A stretch of 64,000 bases of DNA from Lachnospiraceae bacterium (GTDB lineage: Bacteria; Bacillota; Clostridia; Lachnospirales; Lachnospiraceae). Positions 45,524 to 53,415 of this stretch are shown here, piece by piece. Position numbers and translations under genes: made by a program. Within the stretch, counting starts at the first letter, position 1. Each line of letters starts with the position of its first letter. Under the pieces are notes generated by a model, which ran no database searches, was not told the DNA's origin, and worked only from the letters and a program-made list of their open reading frames with translations. The stretch is taken from contig JAPFDH010000090.1 of the NCBI GenBank assembly GCA_026169045.1, positions 1 through 64,000 of the forward strand. Reading direction: 5' to 3'.

Positions 45524-45613
45524 CTACGCCATAACAGTATGGGAGACAGACTGTGTAAATCCAATGAAATTTTTAATTGTTTTGTTTGATACTGTTTCAT
45601 TTAAACGTAACAT
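45524..45613 (-). CDS. small ORF of 29 codons with its own promoter and terminator
   Basis: The peptide begins MLRLNETVSNKTIKNF and ends SVSHTVMA. It has a consensus ribosome binding site AGGAGG 7 nt before the ATG, a near-consensus sigma-A promoter at 45645-45673 and a strong terminator at 45425-45456, so the unit is very likely transcribed and translated. The -1 frame is open from codon 15 to a TAG at 45471, 14 nt before the terminator, and would encode a Cys-containing tail (VCLPYCYGVAGIRNILC). A heptamer A-AAT-TTC lies at the crossover. A frameshifted gene, a programmed frameshift or chance are all possible. Function is unknown. Confidence 0.55.
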   Translation of the reverse strand: MLRLNETVSNKTIKNFIGFTQSVSHTVMA

Positions 45614-45644
45614 AATTCTGCCTCCTTTCTTTTTTTCTATTACC

Positions 45645-45673
45645 ATACTACCGTTCTCTCAGAGATATGTCAA
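45645..45673 (-). promoter_or_regulatory. promoter of the small-ORF unit
   Basis: TTGACA (45668-45673, perfect) and TAGTAT (45645-45650) with a 17-bp spacer. The predicted start lies about 25 nt before the ATG. Confidence 0.8.
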
Positions 45674-45716
45674 CCCCTATTTTCAATTTTCATATCTCTC
45701 CACTCCCATCGGGACA

Positions 45717-46907
45717 TTATAATCCCGTGGGAGGTATAGCAGCAAAATCATATCCTTTTGCTCTGGCTCCGTCAATAAAATCACCAAGTATCTCCGTATT
45801 TGTAGCGGATTCTGCATGAAGAAGATAAATAGCTCCCGGATGAAGACTGTCCAGACATTTCTGAAGAGATTCTGTCGGATCCGGCTGGTCATCCAATTTC
45901 CAGTCTACATGGGCGAAACTCCACCAAATCGGACGATATCCCAAATCATGTACTACCTGAAGGGATTGTTCACTGAAAGTTCCCTCCGGATAACGGAACA
46001 ATGTCATCTCATAACCAAACTTATCCAAGACAAGATTATGCAACTTCATAATATCATCCTGTGTTCCCTGGATTCCCAACTGCTGGATACCTCCTGACGG
46101 ATGGGCACAGGTATGATTACCGATTACATGTCCTTCATCGATCATTCTCTGAATCAATTCGGGATCGCTGTCAAAAAACTGTTTCGTAATAAAAAATGTA
46201 GCTTTTACATTTTTTTCCTTTAATGTATCCAAAATCGTCGGTGTAAATCCTGCCTCATATCCTTCATCCATGGTCAAATAAATGGTATTGGTATTTGGTC
46301 CAATACTGTCACCGTAATATCCATATTTTGTCTCATAATAAAACACACCATTGGGACGATTGTACTGGTCTCTGTCGTCCTCCGGATATCCGTAAGGAAT
46401 TGCTTCATTGGATAATGCTTCCACCGGACTGGTAAACGCCGCCCCCGTAGAAAAATCAATTCCTAAAGAACCGGAAGGAGCCGTACCATTGTTTGATGAA
46501 GATACCGTCGTAGGCTCTGTCATCTCTTTGGAAAGATACTGGCTGGCAATATAACAGGTCTGATTGTTATATTCCACCTGACTCCATGTCTCATTGTATC
46601 CAATTCTATGAACACTCGCTCCCACTTCCAAAATTCCCAGACTCTCACACGAAGTATTGGGTTCCACTCTCACATTCACCCGTGAGGTCACATAGACCGT
46701 TTCGTCTACTGTCTGAAATGATTCGGATCCCTGCTGTGATGTAGTGGTCTGTTCTGCCGTAGATTCTGCCACTGTAGTCTGTACTGTCGTTTCCGGTGCC
46801 GTTTGTGCTACTGTTTCACTTGTATCTTTTCCGCATCCCCCAAGAACTACAGCCATACAACAGCTCGCAGCCAAGAGCATTGCGGCAAATTTCTTTGGAA
46901 TCTTCAT
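45717..46907 (-). CDS. PdaA-like polysaccharide deacetylase lipoprotein with SH3 domain
   Basis: A 396-residue surface lipoprotein (lipobox LGGC, C25). After a Thr/Ser-rich linker there is an SH3b domain (about 68-130, RVNVRVEPNTSCESLGIL) and then a NodB deacetylase domain. It follows Bacillus PdaA closely: YLTMDEGYEAGFTPTILDTL, GHVIGNHTCAHPS (metal His pair), RYPEGTFSEQSL, IWWSFAHVDWK and GAIYLLHAES. PdaA removes acetyl groups from N-acetylmuramate on the way to muramic delta-lactam in the spore cortex. The first acidic motif is DEG instead of DDG or DNG. Its promoter looks like sigma-A, not a sporulation type. Confidence 0.88.
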   Translation of the reverse strand: MKIPKKFAAMLLAASCCMAVVLGGCGKDTSETVAQTAPETTVQTTVAESTAEQTTTSQQGSESFQTVDETVYVTSRVNVRVEPNTSCESLGILEVGASVHRIGYNETWSQVEYNNQTCYIASQYLSKEMTEPTTVSSSNNGTAPSGSLGIDFSTGAAFTSPVEALSNEAIPYGYPEDDRDQYNRPNGVFYYETKYGYYGDSIGPNTNTIYLTMDEGYEAGFTPTILDTLKEKNVKATFFITKQFFDSDPELIQRMIDEGHVIGNHTCAHPSGGIQQLGIQGTQDDIMKLHNLVLDKFGYEMTLFRYPEGTFSEQSLQVVHDLGYRPIWWSFAHVDWKLDDQPDPTESLQKCLDSLHPGAIYLLHAESATNTEILGDFIDGARAKGYDFAAIPPTGL

Positions 46908-46973
46908 TCTCTTATTTCCTCCTTATCAGCATCCCATTCTCTTCCTCTTCTGGTATTAACAAATTCAGGATTC

Positions 46974-47002
46974 ATTATAACAAAAGTTTTTTTTTGATTC
47001 AA
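46974..47002 (-). promoter_or_regulatory. sigma-A promoter of the deacetylase gene
   Basis: TTGAAT (46997-47002) and a perfect TATAAT (46974-46979) with a 17-bp spacer, 67 bp upstream of the start. Confidence 0.8.
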
Positions 47003-47140
47003 GTGGTTTTCCAGTTTTTCACAACAAACTCTGTATTTTTTATAGGATTACGTAAAATTTAACCGATCTATTGTTTCCAGTTCATCCGATCGCTTTCCTT
47101 TACTATATTTTTCCAGCCAGTTTTCACCTGATAAAAATCC

Positions 47141-47169
47141 GTATAAACTTTCTCATTTACGTAAATCAT
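47141..47169 (+). promoter_or_regulatory. candidate forespore (sigma-F/G) promoter of sigG
   Basis: GTATA (47141-47145) and GTAAATCAT (47161-47169) with a 15-bp spacer resemble the sigma-F/sigma-G pattern GYATA and GGnnAnnnT, with one mismatch in the -10. A hairpin GACTGTT/AACAGTC follows before the ribosome binding site. Confidence 0.45.
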
Positions 47170-47239
47170 TCATTTAGAACGTACAACAAAGGAGACTGTT
47201 TTATATAAGAACAGTCCCTCTAAAGCGGAGGTATCTGTT

Positions 47240-48022
47240 ATGGCAGTATACAAAGTGGAAATCTGTGGTGTAAACACTGCAAAATTGCCGTTATTAAGTG
47301 ATGAAGAAAAGGAAGCCCTTTTTAAACGCATTAAGGCTGGAGACAAACAAGCCAGGGAAGAATACATCCGTGGAAATCTGCGTCTGGTACTCAGTGTTAT
47401 TCAGCGTTTTTCCAATTCCGGCGAAAACGTCGATGATCTTTTCCAAATTGGCTGCATAGGATTGATGAAAGCCATAGATAATTTTAACCCCGATCTTATG
47501 GTAAAATTTTCCACCTATGCCGTTCCTATGATCCTAGGTGAAGTCCGCCGTTATCTTCGGGATTATAACAGTTCCATTCGTGTTTCTCGTTCTCTTCGTG
47601 ACACCGCATATAAAGCGATCTATGCCAAAGAACAATTAACGAAAAAAAATAACCGTGAACCTACGGTTATGGAAATTGCTGAGGAAGTAGGATTAAGTAA
47701 GGAAGATGTTGTATTCGCCTTAGATGCCATCCAAAATCCTGTCAGCCTGTATGAACCCGTTTATAATGATGGCGGAGATACGCTCTATGTCATGGACCAG
47801 ATTAGTGACCAGAAAAACAGGGAAGATAACTGGATCCAGGAGCTTTCATTAAAAGATGCCTTGAATCGTCTTCCTGACCGGGAAAAACATATTATTGAAC
47901 TTCGTTTTTACGAAGGAAAAACCCAAATGGAAGTGGCGGAAGAAATCCATATTTCTCAGGCACAGGTCAGCCGTCTGGAAAAAAATGCCTTAAAATCCAT
48001 GAAAGCTTACCTCACCTCCTGA
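47240..48022 (+). CDS. sigG: sporulation sigma factor SigG
   Basis: A 260-residue forespore-specific sigma factor. It matches Bacillus SigG from the N-terminal KVEICGVNTAKLPLLS (the element that distinguishes it from SigF) through region 2 (NLRLVLSVIQRFSN, DDLFQIGCIGLMKAIDNF, KFSTYAVPMILGEVRRYLRD), region 3 and the region 4 helix-turn-helix KTQMEVAEEIHISQAQVSRL. GGAGG lies 8 nt before the ATG. It is transcribed alone and divergent from the PdaA-like gene; no spoIIGA or sigE lies upstream in this window. Its presence implies a spore-forming lineage. Confidence 0.97.
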   Translation: MAVYKVEICGVNTAKLPLLSDEEKEALFKRIKAGDKQAREEYIRGNLRLVLSVIQRFSNSGENVDDLFQIGCIGLMKAIDNFNPDLMVKFSTYAVPMILGEVRRYLRDYNSSIRVSRSLRDTAYKAIYAKEQLTKKNNREPTVMEIAEEVGLSKEDVVFALDAIQNPVSLYEPVYNDGGDTLYVMDQISDQKNREDNWIQELSLKDALNRLPDREKHIIELRFYEGKTQMEVAEEIHISQAQVSRLEKNALKSMKAYLTS

Positions 48023-48044
48023 AAAGGAAGTGAGGTAAGCTTTC
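48001..48044. terminator. terminator overlapping the sigG 3' end
   Basis: A perfect 15-bp stem (48001-48015 with 48030-48044) includes the last sigG codons and stop. The second arm ends one base before the convergent PLD-family gene, so it may serve both genes. Confidence 0.75.
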
Positions 48045-49535
48045 TCATACCAAATACCTGCAAATTTGAATCCCAAAACCTACCACATCAAAAATCAACT
48101 GTTTTTCCCATGGAATTTCCCTTGGTGACACATTGGGATTTTCTTCATATGATGTCTCGTCAATAACTTTTCTGGACATAGTCTCCATTTGATCCATCTT
48201 TTCTTTAAGCATGCAGGCAAAAGGTTCACTTTCTACCACAAGCATCATTTCTGTATCCACATATGTACTGCGCATATCAAAATTATAAGAACCGATCACA
48301 GAAATTCGGTCATCAATCAGAATAGATTTCCCATGAAACGAATGTCCTCCATCATATTCATAGACAGCCAGCCCGGTATCCAGAATTTCTTTTTTGTGAC
48401 GCAGATAATCACTGGACGCTACCAGATTATCTCCATTAGCAACAGAATTAATCAACATTTTGGATTCCGGAACATTCCGGGCCACTTCACCCATTTCCTT
48501 TTCCATCCAATCGCTGAATACGGCATATGGGGTCTGAATGGTGACGTTTTTTTCCGCCCGTTTCATAAGTTCTACACAAGAAGCAAATACTTGCGGCTCC
48601 TTTCCATAAATTCCAACAGGACCGGTAATGAGCGTAGCCTGTTTCAAAGGGACCGTCATTTCCTCATAAGACATTGTGTCTGAAAACAATTCCGGCTTTT
48701 CCTGCTTTATATTGATCAAACGCTCTGCCAATTCTTCTCTGACTTGTCGATAAGATTCCTCTTGAACATATTTTTTATCTTCAAACATGGGTTTACATAC
48801 ATCCAAATCCCATACCCGATGAAAATAGTTCAATACCTGTGTCACGGCACTGTCTTCATTCTTTCCTTCTGTCGTATCATATACAAAAATATCCCGGTCA
48901 AAACTTAACGCTTCCGTATTATATTCTCCAAGGAAATAGTCAAACGTATTTCTTCCTCCCATAAGAAGAAGCTTTTCATCCACCACAATATATTTATCAT
49001 GCATCCTTCCATGAATCGTCCATGGAAGCAAAGGATTCGGCATATTGTAAATCCGTAACTGAACATTGGGATGACTGAATACCGCTTTCATAAAGTCACT
49101 GCCCTGAATGCGCAAAAAGCCGCTGACACCATCGATCAATACCTGAATCTGAACTCCCCTGTCGGCTGCATCCAGCATAACAGACCAAAGATCTTTTGTA
49201 CTCTCTCCCTCCCTCATATCAAATGTAGAAAATACAATGGAGTGTTCTGCTTCCTGAAGCATTCGTATCCTTGCATCCAATGCCTCCATAGGAGTTTCTA
49301 CCAGATATGCCCGATCCGTTTCAAAAAATTCCTTTGTTGTTTGTTTGCTATCGCTTTCTTTCGGAAAATACAATTCTGTTAGCTTCTGTATGTTTTCCCG
49401 TTTATATGATTCACTGATTGTTTTTAGATTCATAAAAGGAACCAGCATCCCCACAATTACATATATAACATATACGGCTATCACAAAACCGATGGTTATA
49501 AGGATTTTCTTTTTCAAAGACCAATCTCTCATCAT
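48045..49535 (-). CDS. phospholipase D family protein (cardiolipin synthase-like)
   Basis: A 496-residue membrane-anchored protein with one N-terminal span (about 10-32) and two HKD active-site motifs: HGRMHDKYIVVDEKLLLMGG and HSFHGKSILIDDRISVIGS, each followed by N-x-x-D/F residues. This is the arrangement of cardiolipin synthases and related phosphatidyltransferases. Compared with Bacillus ClsA it has a single span rather than two and a longer region between motifs, so phospholipid synthesis is probable but another phosphodiester substrate is possible. Two adjacent ATGs compete as the start. Confidence 0.85.
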   Translation of the reverse strand: MMRDWSLKKKILITIGFVIAVYVIYVIVGMLVPFMNLKTISESYKRENIQKLTELYFPKESDSKQTTKEFFETDRAYLVETPMEALDARIRMLQEAEHSIVFSTFDMREGESTKDLWSVMLDAADRGVQIQVLIDGVSGFLRIQGSDFMKAVFSHPNVQLRIYNMPNPLLPWTIHGRMHDKYIVVDEKLLLMGGRNTFDYFLGEYNTEALSFDRDIFVYDTTEGKNEDSAVTQVLNYFHRVWDLDVCKPMFEDKKYVQEESYRQVREELAERLINIKQEKPELFSDTMSYEEMTVPLKQATLITGPVGIYGKEPQVFASCVELMKRAEKNVTIQTPYAVFSDWMEKEMGEVARNVPESKMLINSVANGDNLVASSDYLRHKKEILDTGLAVYEYDGGHSFHGKSILIDDRISVIGSYNFDMRSTYVDTEMMLVVESEPFACMLKEKMDQMETMSRKVIDETSYEENPNVSPREIPWEKQLIFDVVGFGIQICRYLV

Positions 49536-49575
49536 TTCCCCATTTTACAGCACCCTGTCTGCATCCGCCCACTCA

Positions 49576-50262
49576 TTAGCACGGACGGAAAAAGCAACAC
49601 TGACAAAGCATATATCCCAGACAAAGTCTGCTGCACCAGTCTCCCTGCATTACCGTTCCTCTTCCGTATCCCATTCCCATATCCTGATACCACTGGCCAC
49701 CAGACTCAAGATGATTTAAGAAAGAACGATACTGCATGTTATTGGGTTCCATAGCCACGGCTCTTTTTGCATGTTCCATGGCATTAATATTATTTCCCAC
49801 TCCCGCATTTGCCACGGCACTGAAAAAGTACCATTGTGCATTTCGCTCCCGAATATTATTTAATACATTCAATGCCTCCTGATAATGCCCGGCATTAATA
49901 TAATTGGCAGCAGCCTGCATCTCAATTGGCCCATTTCCATAGGAACCATTTCCATAGGAGTTGCCTCCATAGGAGTTACCTCCATAGGAGCCTTGCTGTC
50001 CGCCATAGCCCCCAAATCCTCCAAAACCGCCATATGTCTGATTACCAGATCCTCCGGAACGATATCCCTGTTCCCGTTCTTTCATAATCTGATCATATGC
50101 CTGCTGAATTTCCTTAAATTTTTCTTCTGCCTGTGCGGCATTGGGATTATTGACATTGGCATCCGGATGATACTTCCGGCTCAATTTTCTGTATGCTTTT
50201 TTTATTTCCTCATCACTGGCATCCCTTGAGACACCCAGCACCTGATAGGGATCAAAGAACAT
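49576..50262 (-). CDS. DnaJ domain protein with Gly/Tyr-rich linker
   Basis: A 228-residue protein: a J domain (1-65, HPD at 32-34) that would stimulate a DnaK-type chaperone, a linker of G/Y/S repeats (about 70-110, copies of YGGNS and YGNGS), a TPR-like helical part ([20 protein letters not shown]) and a Cys-rich end ([20 protein letters not shown]). It lacks the zinc-finger and client domains of DnaJ proper. It overlaps the DUF5685 gene by 11 bp, so the products probably work together. Partner and client are unknown. Confidence 0.88.
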   Translation of the reverse strand: MFFDPYQVLGVSRDASDEEIKKAYRKLSRKYHPDANVNNPNAAQAEEKFKEIQQAYDQIMKEREQGYRSGGSGNQTYGGFGGFGGYGGQQGSYGGNSYGGNSYGNGSYGNGPIEMQAAANYINAGHYQEALNVLNNIRERNAQWYFFSAVANAGVGNNINAMEHAKRAVAMEPNNMQYRSFLNHLESGGQWYQDMGMGYGRGTVMQGDWCSRLCLGYMLCQCCFFRPC

Positions 50263-51100
50263 CGCTTTCTCCTAACTTTTCGGTGCGTTTTCTGCGATTC
50301 TGTACAAACCGGATCCATACGCCCGAATACAATATATTTCTTAATATTTCCTTGTAACGAATCACCGGCAGATATTCAAATGCCTTACTGCAGTCTGCCA
50401 TCATCATATTTAAAATGTACTGGCACATATCGTCAAAATCTTCTTCTTTTTCTCTTCCCAAAAACGGATTATATGTGCCTTTTTTCTTATCATGTTCCAA
50501 ATCCTCATACGCATCCATAAGGTAAATGAATTTTCCCAAATAAAATCCCATTTTTCCCAAGGGTTCTTTCCACATATCCTCTTTCCATATAAAGATTTCT
50601 TTTAACATTTCTCCTGTAAGACCGGCAGCTTCATCCAAATCCCGGCTGTTTCTTTTTTCACATTCTCCCAGCCGTTTCAAATATACAGAAAGTGCCCGTG
50701 CCTGTCTGGGATATTGTTTTGCCACAGCTCTGTACCGTTTCTTTAAAACTGCCGCATAAAATAACTTTTGAATATTTCTCTCATCTTTCCAGTCATCCAG
50801 TAAATTCTGGTATGCCAAAAGGAAATTCATATCTGCCGCATAGTTCATGGCTGGATTCTGGCAAAATGAAATACGTTTTGTAGGATGCATAACACAATGT
50901 TTTTTTCCATGCTCCGTTTTCTCTCCGTATAAACTTGTCAAAAGTATAGCTAAAAATGTCATATCATATGTCAGCAAAAGCTTTCCAGCTCTTCCATACC
51001 GACATTGAAGCGTATGGCACAATCCGCAATAATATGCCTGATACGTTTCAAAATCTTTGACTTTTAACTCCCTCTTATTGATTGTGACATATCCAAACAT
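50252..51100 (-). CDS. DUF5685 family protein
   Basis: A 282-residue protein of a family I recognise from Clostridia as DUF5685, always of unknown function. Conserved-looking parts are [34 protein letters not shown] with a CxxC pair, [25 protein letters not shown] and [20 protein letters not shown]. It is helical and has no signal peptide. The CxxC and His residues could bind metal. It shares an operon with the J-domain protein and the zinc-ribbon membrane protein behind a promoter at 51647-51675. Confidence 0.8.
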   Translation of the reverse strand: MFGYVTINKRELKVKDFETYQAYYCGLCHTLQCRYGRAGKLLLTYDMTFLAILLTSLYGEKTEHGKKHCVMHPTKRISFCQNPAMNYAADMNFLLAYQNLLDDWKDERNIQKLFYAAVLKKRYRAVAKQYPRQARALSVYLKRLGECEKRNSRDLDEAAGLTGEMLKEIFIWKEDMWKEPLGKMGFYLGKFIYLMDAYEDLEHDKKKGTYNPFLGREKEEDFDDMCQYILNMMMADCSKAFEYLPVIRYKEILRNILYSGVWIRFVQNRRKRTEKLGESDVL

Positions 51101-51190
51101 CCTTCTTGCCCTCTCCTTATATCGACAGACTGCTTTTTATTCTGTTTTTCGATCTGCCCATTTTCAGATTCCGCTGCCCATCTGGTTCAT

Positions 51191-51568
51191 TTAAATTTTC
51201 TTGATAAACTTTGTCTTACATTTCGGGCATGTGATTTCCACCCGTTTCCCACCAGAACGAGGAACACGGATTTTCTGTTTGCATCCCGGACATCTGTAAA
51301 AATGATGGGTCCGAAGCTGTTTCAGATGAGTCACCATAAGCTGATACTTCTGATTTTCTTTATATCTGGCAGTGATATTTTTAGAGAACATACGATAGTA
51401 GCTATACACCAACAGAAGCAAAACCAGAAATTCCCAGACCATACTATGAATAAATATGGACAACACAATACAGACAATTACAGCCCCAAGAAGGAACTTT
51501 GAAAAATCATCCACCCCATATCTTCCGATCATGAACTGTCTAAATTTTTCTTTCCATTTTGCCAACAT
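51191..51568 (-). CDS. small membrane protein with C-terminal zinc ribbon
   Basis: A 125-residue protein with two membrane spans (about 24-58), a basic cytoplasmic stretch and a C-terminal zinc ribbon RCPGCKQKIRVPRSGGKRV followed by CPKCKTKF (two CxxC knuckles). The ATG at 51568 follows GGAGG at 5 nt. It is the first gene of the unit with DUF5685 and the J-domain protein, suggesting a common membrane-linked role, but no function is known. Confidence 0.75.
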   Translation of the reverse strand: MLAKWKEKFRQFMIGRYGVDDFSKFLLGAVIVCIVLSIFIHSMVWEFLVLLLLVYSYYRMFSKNITARYKENQKYQLMVTHLKQLRTHHFYRCPGCKQKIRVPRSGGKRVEITCPKCKTKFIKKI

Positions 51569-51646
51569 TTTCTCCTCCATTCCACAGTCTGCGGTCATTC
51601 CAATATTTGTTCTTTATGCCCCGCAACCATTTTGTTCTGGTATCCT

Positions 51647-51675
51647 ATTATAGAATTAATTTCTGTATAACTCAA
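51647..51675 (-). promoter_or_regulatory. promoter of the zinc-ribbon/DUF5685/J-domain operon
   Basis: TTGAGT (51670-51675) and a perfect TATAAT (51647-51652) with a 17-bp spacer, about 80 bp upstream of the first gene. Confidence 0.8.
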
Positions 51676-51718
51676 GGTTGGAATCTAAAGATTTCCTAAA
51701 AAAAGAAGAAAATTTTTT

Positions 51719-52651
51719 TCATGAATCAAACAGTTCTGTGGAAAGATAACGCTCCCCGGTATCTGGCATCAGCACTACAATTCGTTTTCCTGCGTATGCA
51801 TCACGCTGCCCCAATTTTACCGCAGCATAAAGAGCGGCTCCCGAAGAAATTCCCACCAATGTTCCTTCCATCTTTGCCGCCATACGGGCATAAGACAAAG
51901 CCTGTGCATCTGCCACTTTTATGACTTTATCATATATATTCTGATCCAAAACTTCAGGTACAAACCCGGCTCCGATTCCCTGAATTCCATGGCTTCCGGC
52001 ATTTTGACCTGATAAAACCGCAGAACTCTCAGGTTCCACAGCAATAATTTCTATTTTGGGATTTTTTTCTTTTAAATATTTCCCTATTCCGGAAATGGTT
52101 CCTCCTGTTCCCACACCAGCCACAAAAACATCTACTTTTCCATCTGTATCTTCCCAAATCTCAGGGCCTGTCGTTTTGTAATGTGCAAGTGCATTGGCAG
52201 GATTCACAAATTGTCCCATAACAAATGCCCCGTCCATCTCTTCAGCCAGCTGATCTGCCTTTTCAATCGCTCCCGCCATTCCTTTTTTCGCATCGGTCAA
52301 AACAACTTCTGCCCCATAAGCCATCAACAGTTTTCTGCGCTCGATAGACATGCTCTCTGGCATAACAAAAATTGTACGGTATCCTTTCACTGCTGCAATG
52401 GCTGCCAGGCCGATCCCTGTATTTCCGCTGGTTGGCTCAATGATGATCCCGCCAGGCTGCAGTCTTCCGCTTTTTTCAGCATCCTGAATCATAGCAAATG
52501 CGGCACGATCCTTCACACTTCCTGCCGGATTAAAATATTCCAATTTTGCTAAAATCTGAGCCCGAACCTTTTGTTCCTCCATAATGTGTTCCATACGCAA
52601 AAGCGGTGTTTTCCCAATCAGCTGCGTCATATCACGATATATGTTTGCCAT
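51719..52651 (-). CDS. cysK: cysteine synthase A
   Basis: A 310-residue PLP enzyme that makes cysteine from O-acetylserine and sulfide. The PLP lysine is K47 in NPAGSVKDRAAF. The substrate loop is PTSGNTGIGLA, the phosphate-binding loop GVGTGGTISGIGKYL, and the C-terminal ISSGAALYAAVKL and PDTGERYLSTELF are as in CysK. Length is typical. AAAGGGGG precedes the ATG. It follows the lipoprotein gene by 39 bp; no serine acetyltransferase gene is adjacent. Confidence 0.96.
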   Translation of the reverse strand: MANIYRDMTQLIGKTPLLRMEHIMEEQKVRAQILAKLEYFNPAGSVKDRAAFAMIQDAEKSGRLQPGGIIIEPTSGNTGIGLAAIAAVKGYRTIFVMPESMSIERRKLLMAYGAEVVLTDAKKGMAGAIEKADQLAEEMDGAFVMGQFVNPANALAHYKTTGPEIWEDTDGKVDVFVAGVGTGGTISGIGKYLKEKNPKIEIIAVEPESSAVLSGQNAGSHGIQGIGAGFVPEVLDQNIYDKVIKVADAQALSYARMAAKMEGTLVGISSGAALYAAVKLGQRDAYAGKRIVVLMPDTGERYLSTELFDS

Positions 52652-52690
52652 AAAAATCCCCCTTTCCTTCTTCTACCTTTTTAATTAGTT

Positions 52691-53335
52691 TCATTGAATA
52701 TAATCTCTGATTGTTTCGTCTGTAATCATATTTTCTTTCAGTGAAGTAAATGCCACCGGTTCAAAGTTTTCTGTGGAATATGCTTCCCTCACCAATTTTA
52801 TCAAATGATCGTTTTCATACTGATATAATTCTTCCGTTCCGTCAGCATCTACACACAAAATCCGATGTTCCTCCTGAGAAATCATGAGACTTCCCTCCAA
52901 ATGCTCCACTTCAATTAAGACATCCCCCTGAAAACTATATATGGTAAATTCCTGTGCCACCGGATCCTGCCAATATCCGACAATCAAAACCGGCTCTTCC
53001 CTGTCATTCCAGGGCAGCAGTGCAAAGGATGGTATCCCCGTATGTTCATCTGGTTTTGTCAACACAGTATTCATAATAACAATGTAAACATCACTCCACG
53101 AATACCCGGTCGCCTCTGCCAATGTCCCAATCACCGCTTCTGTCGATAGAGCAACCGATGTATCTGTATTCTCTGAGATCCCTTCTTTCGGATCCTCCGT
53201 CATATCTGTACTCTCTGAAGCAGATTGGGATATGCTTTCTACAGCCAGAGTTTCACGCTGTTCCCATGGAATGGTACACCCCGTAAGAGCTGTTGCCACT
53301 GCCATCAGCAGTAAAATATTTTGTCTCCGTTTCAT
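52691..53335 (-). CDS. lipoprotein of unknown function
   Basis: A 214-residue protein not recognised beyond its signal. The N-terminus has basic residues, a hydrophobic stretch and lipobox LTGC (C20). Then comes a Ser/Thr/Glu-rich linker of about 45 residues, followed by a globular part with aromatic and acidic residues (YSWSDVYIVIMNTV, IVGYWQDPVAQEF). The alternative ATG at 53359 lengthens the start by eight basic residues. It lies between purL and cysK, with a hairpin before it. Confidence 0.75.
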   Translation of the reverse strand: MKRRQNILLLMAVATALTGCTIPWEQRETLAVESISQSASESTDMTEDPKEGISENTDTSVALSTEAVIGTLAEATGYSWSDVYIVIMNTVLTKPDEHTGIPSFALLPWNDREEPVLIVGYWQDPVAQEFTIYSFQGDVLIEVEHLEGSLMISQEEHRILCVDADGTEELYQYENDHLIKLVREAYSTENFEPVAFTSLKENMITDETIRDYIQ

Positions 53336-53374
53336 TCTTCTCTCATTCCGCCGCACCATCGGCTCTCATATGCC

Positions 53375-53406
53375 AAAGGGGGTGCCGCTATGCAGCATCC
53401 CCTTTT
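53375..53406 (-). terminator. hairpin after purL
   Basis: A GC-rich stem of about 10 bp (from 53376 and to 53404) lies just after the purL stop. Its T-rich tail is short, so attenuation is as likely as termination. Confidence 0.5.
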
Positions 53407-53415
53407 CTTTAAGGA

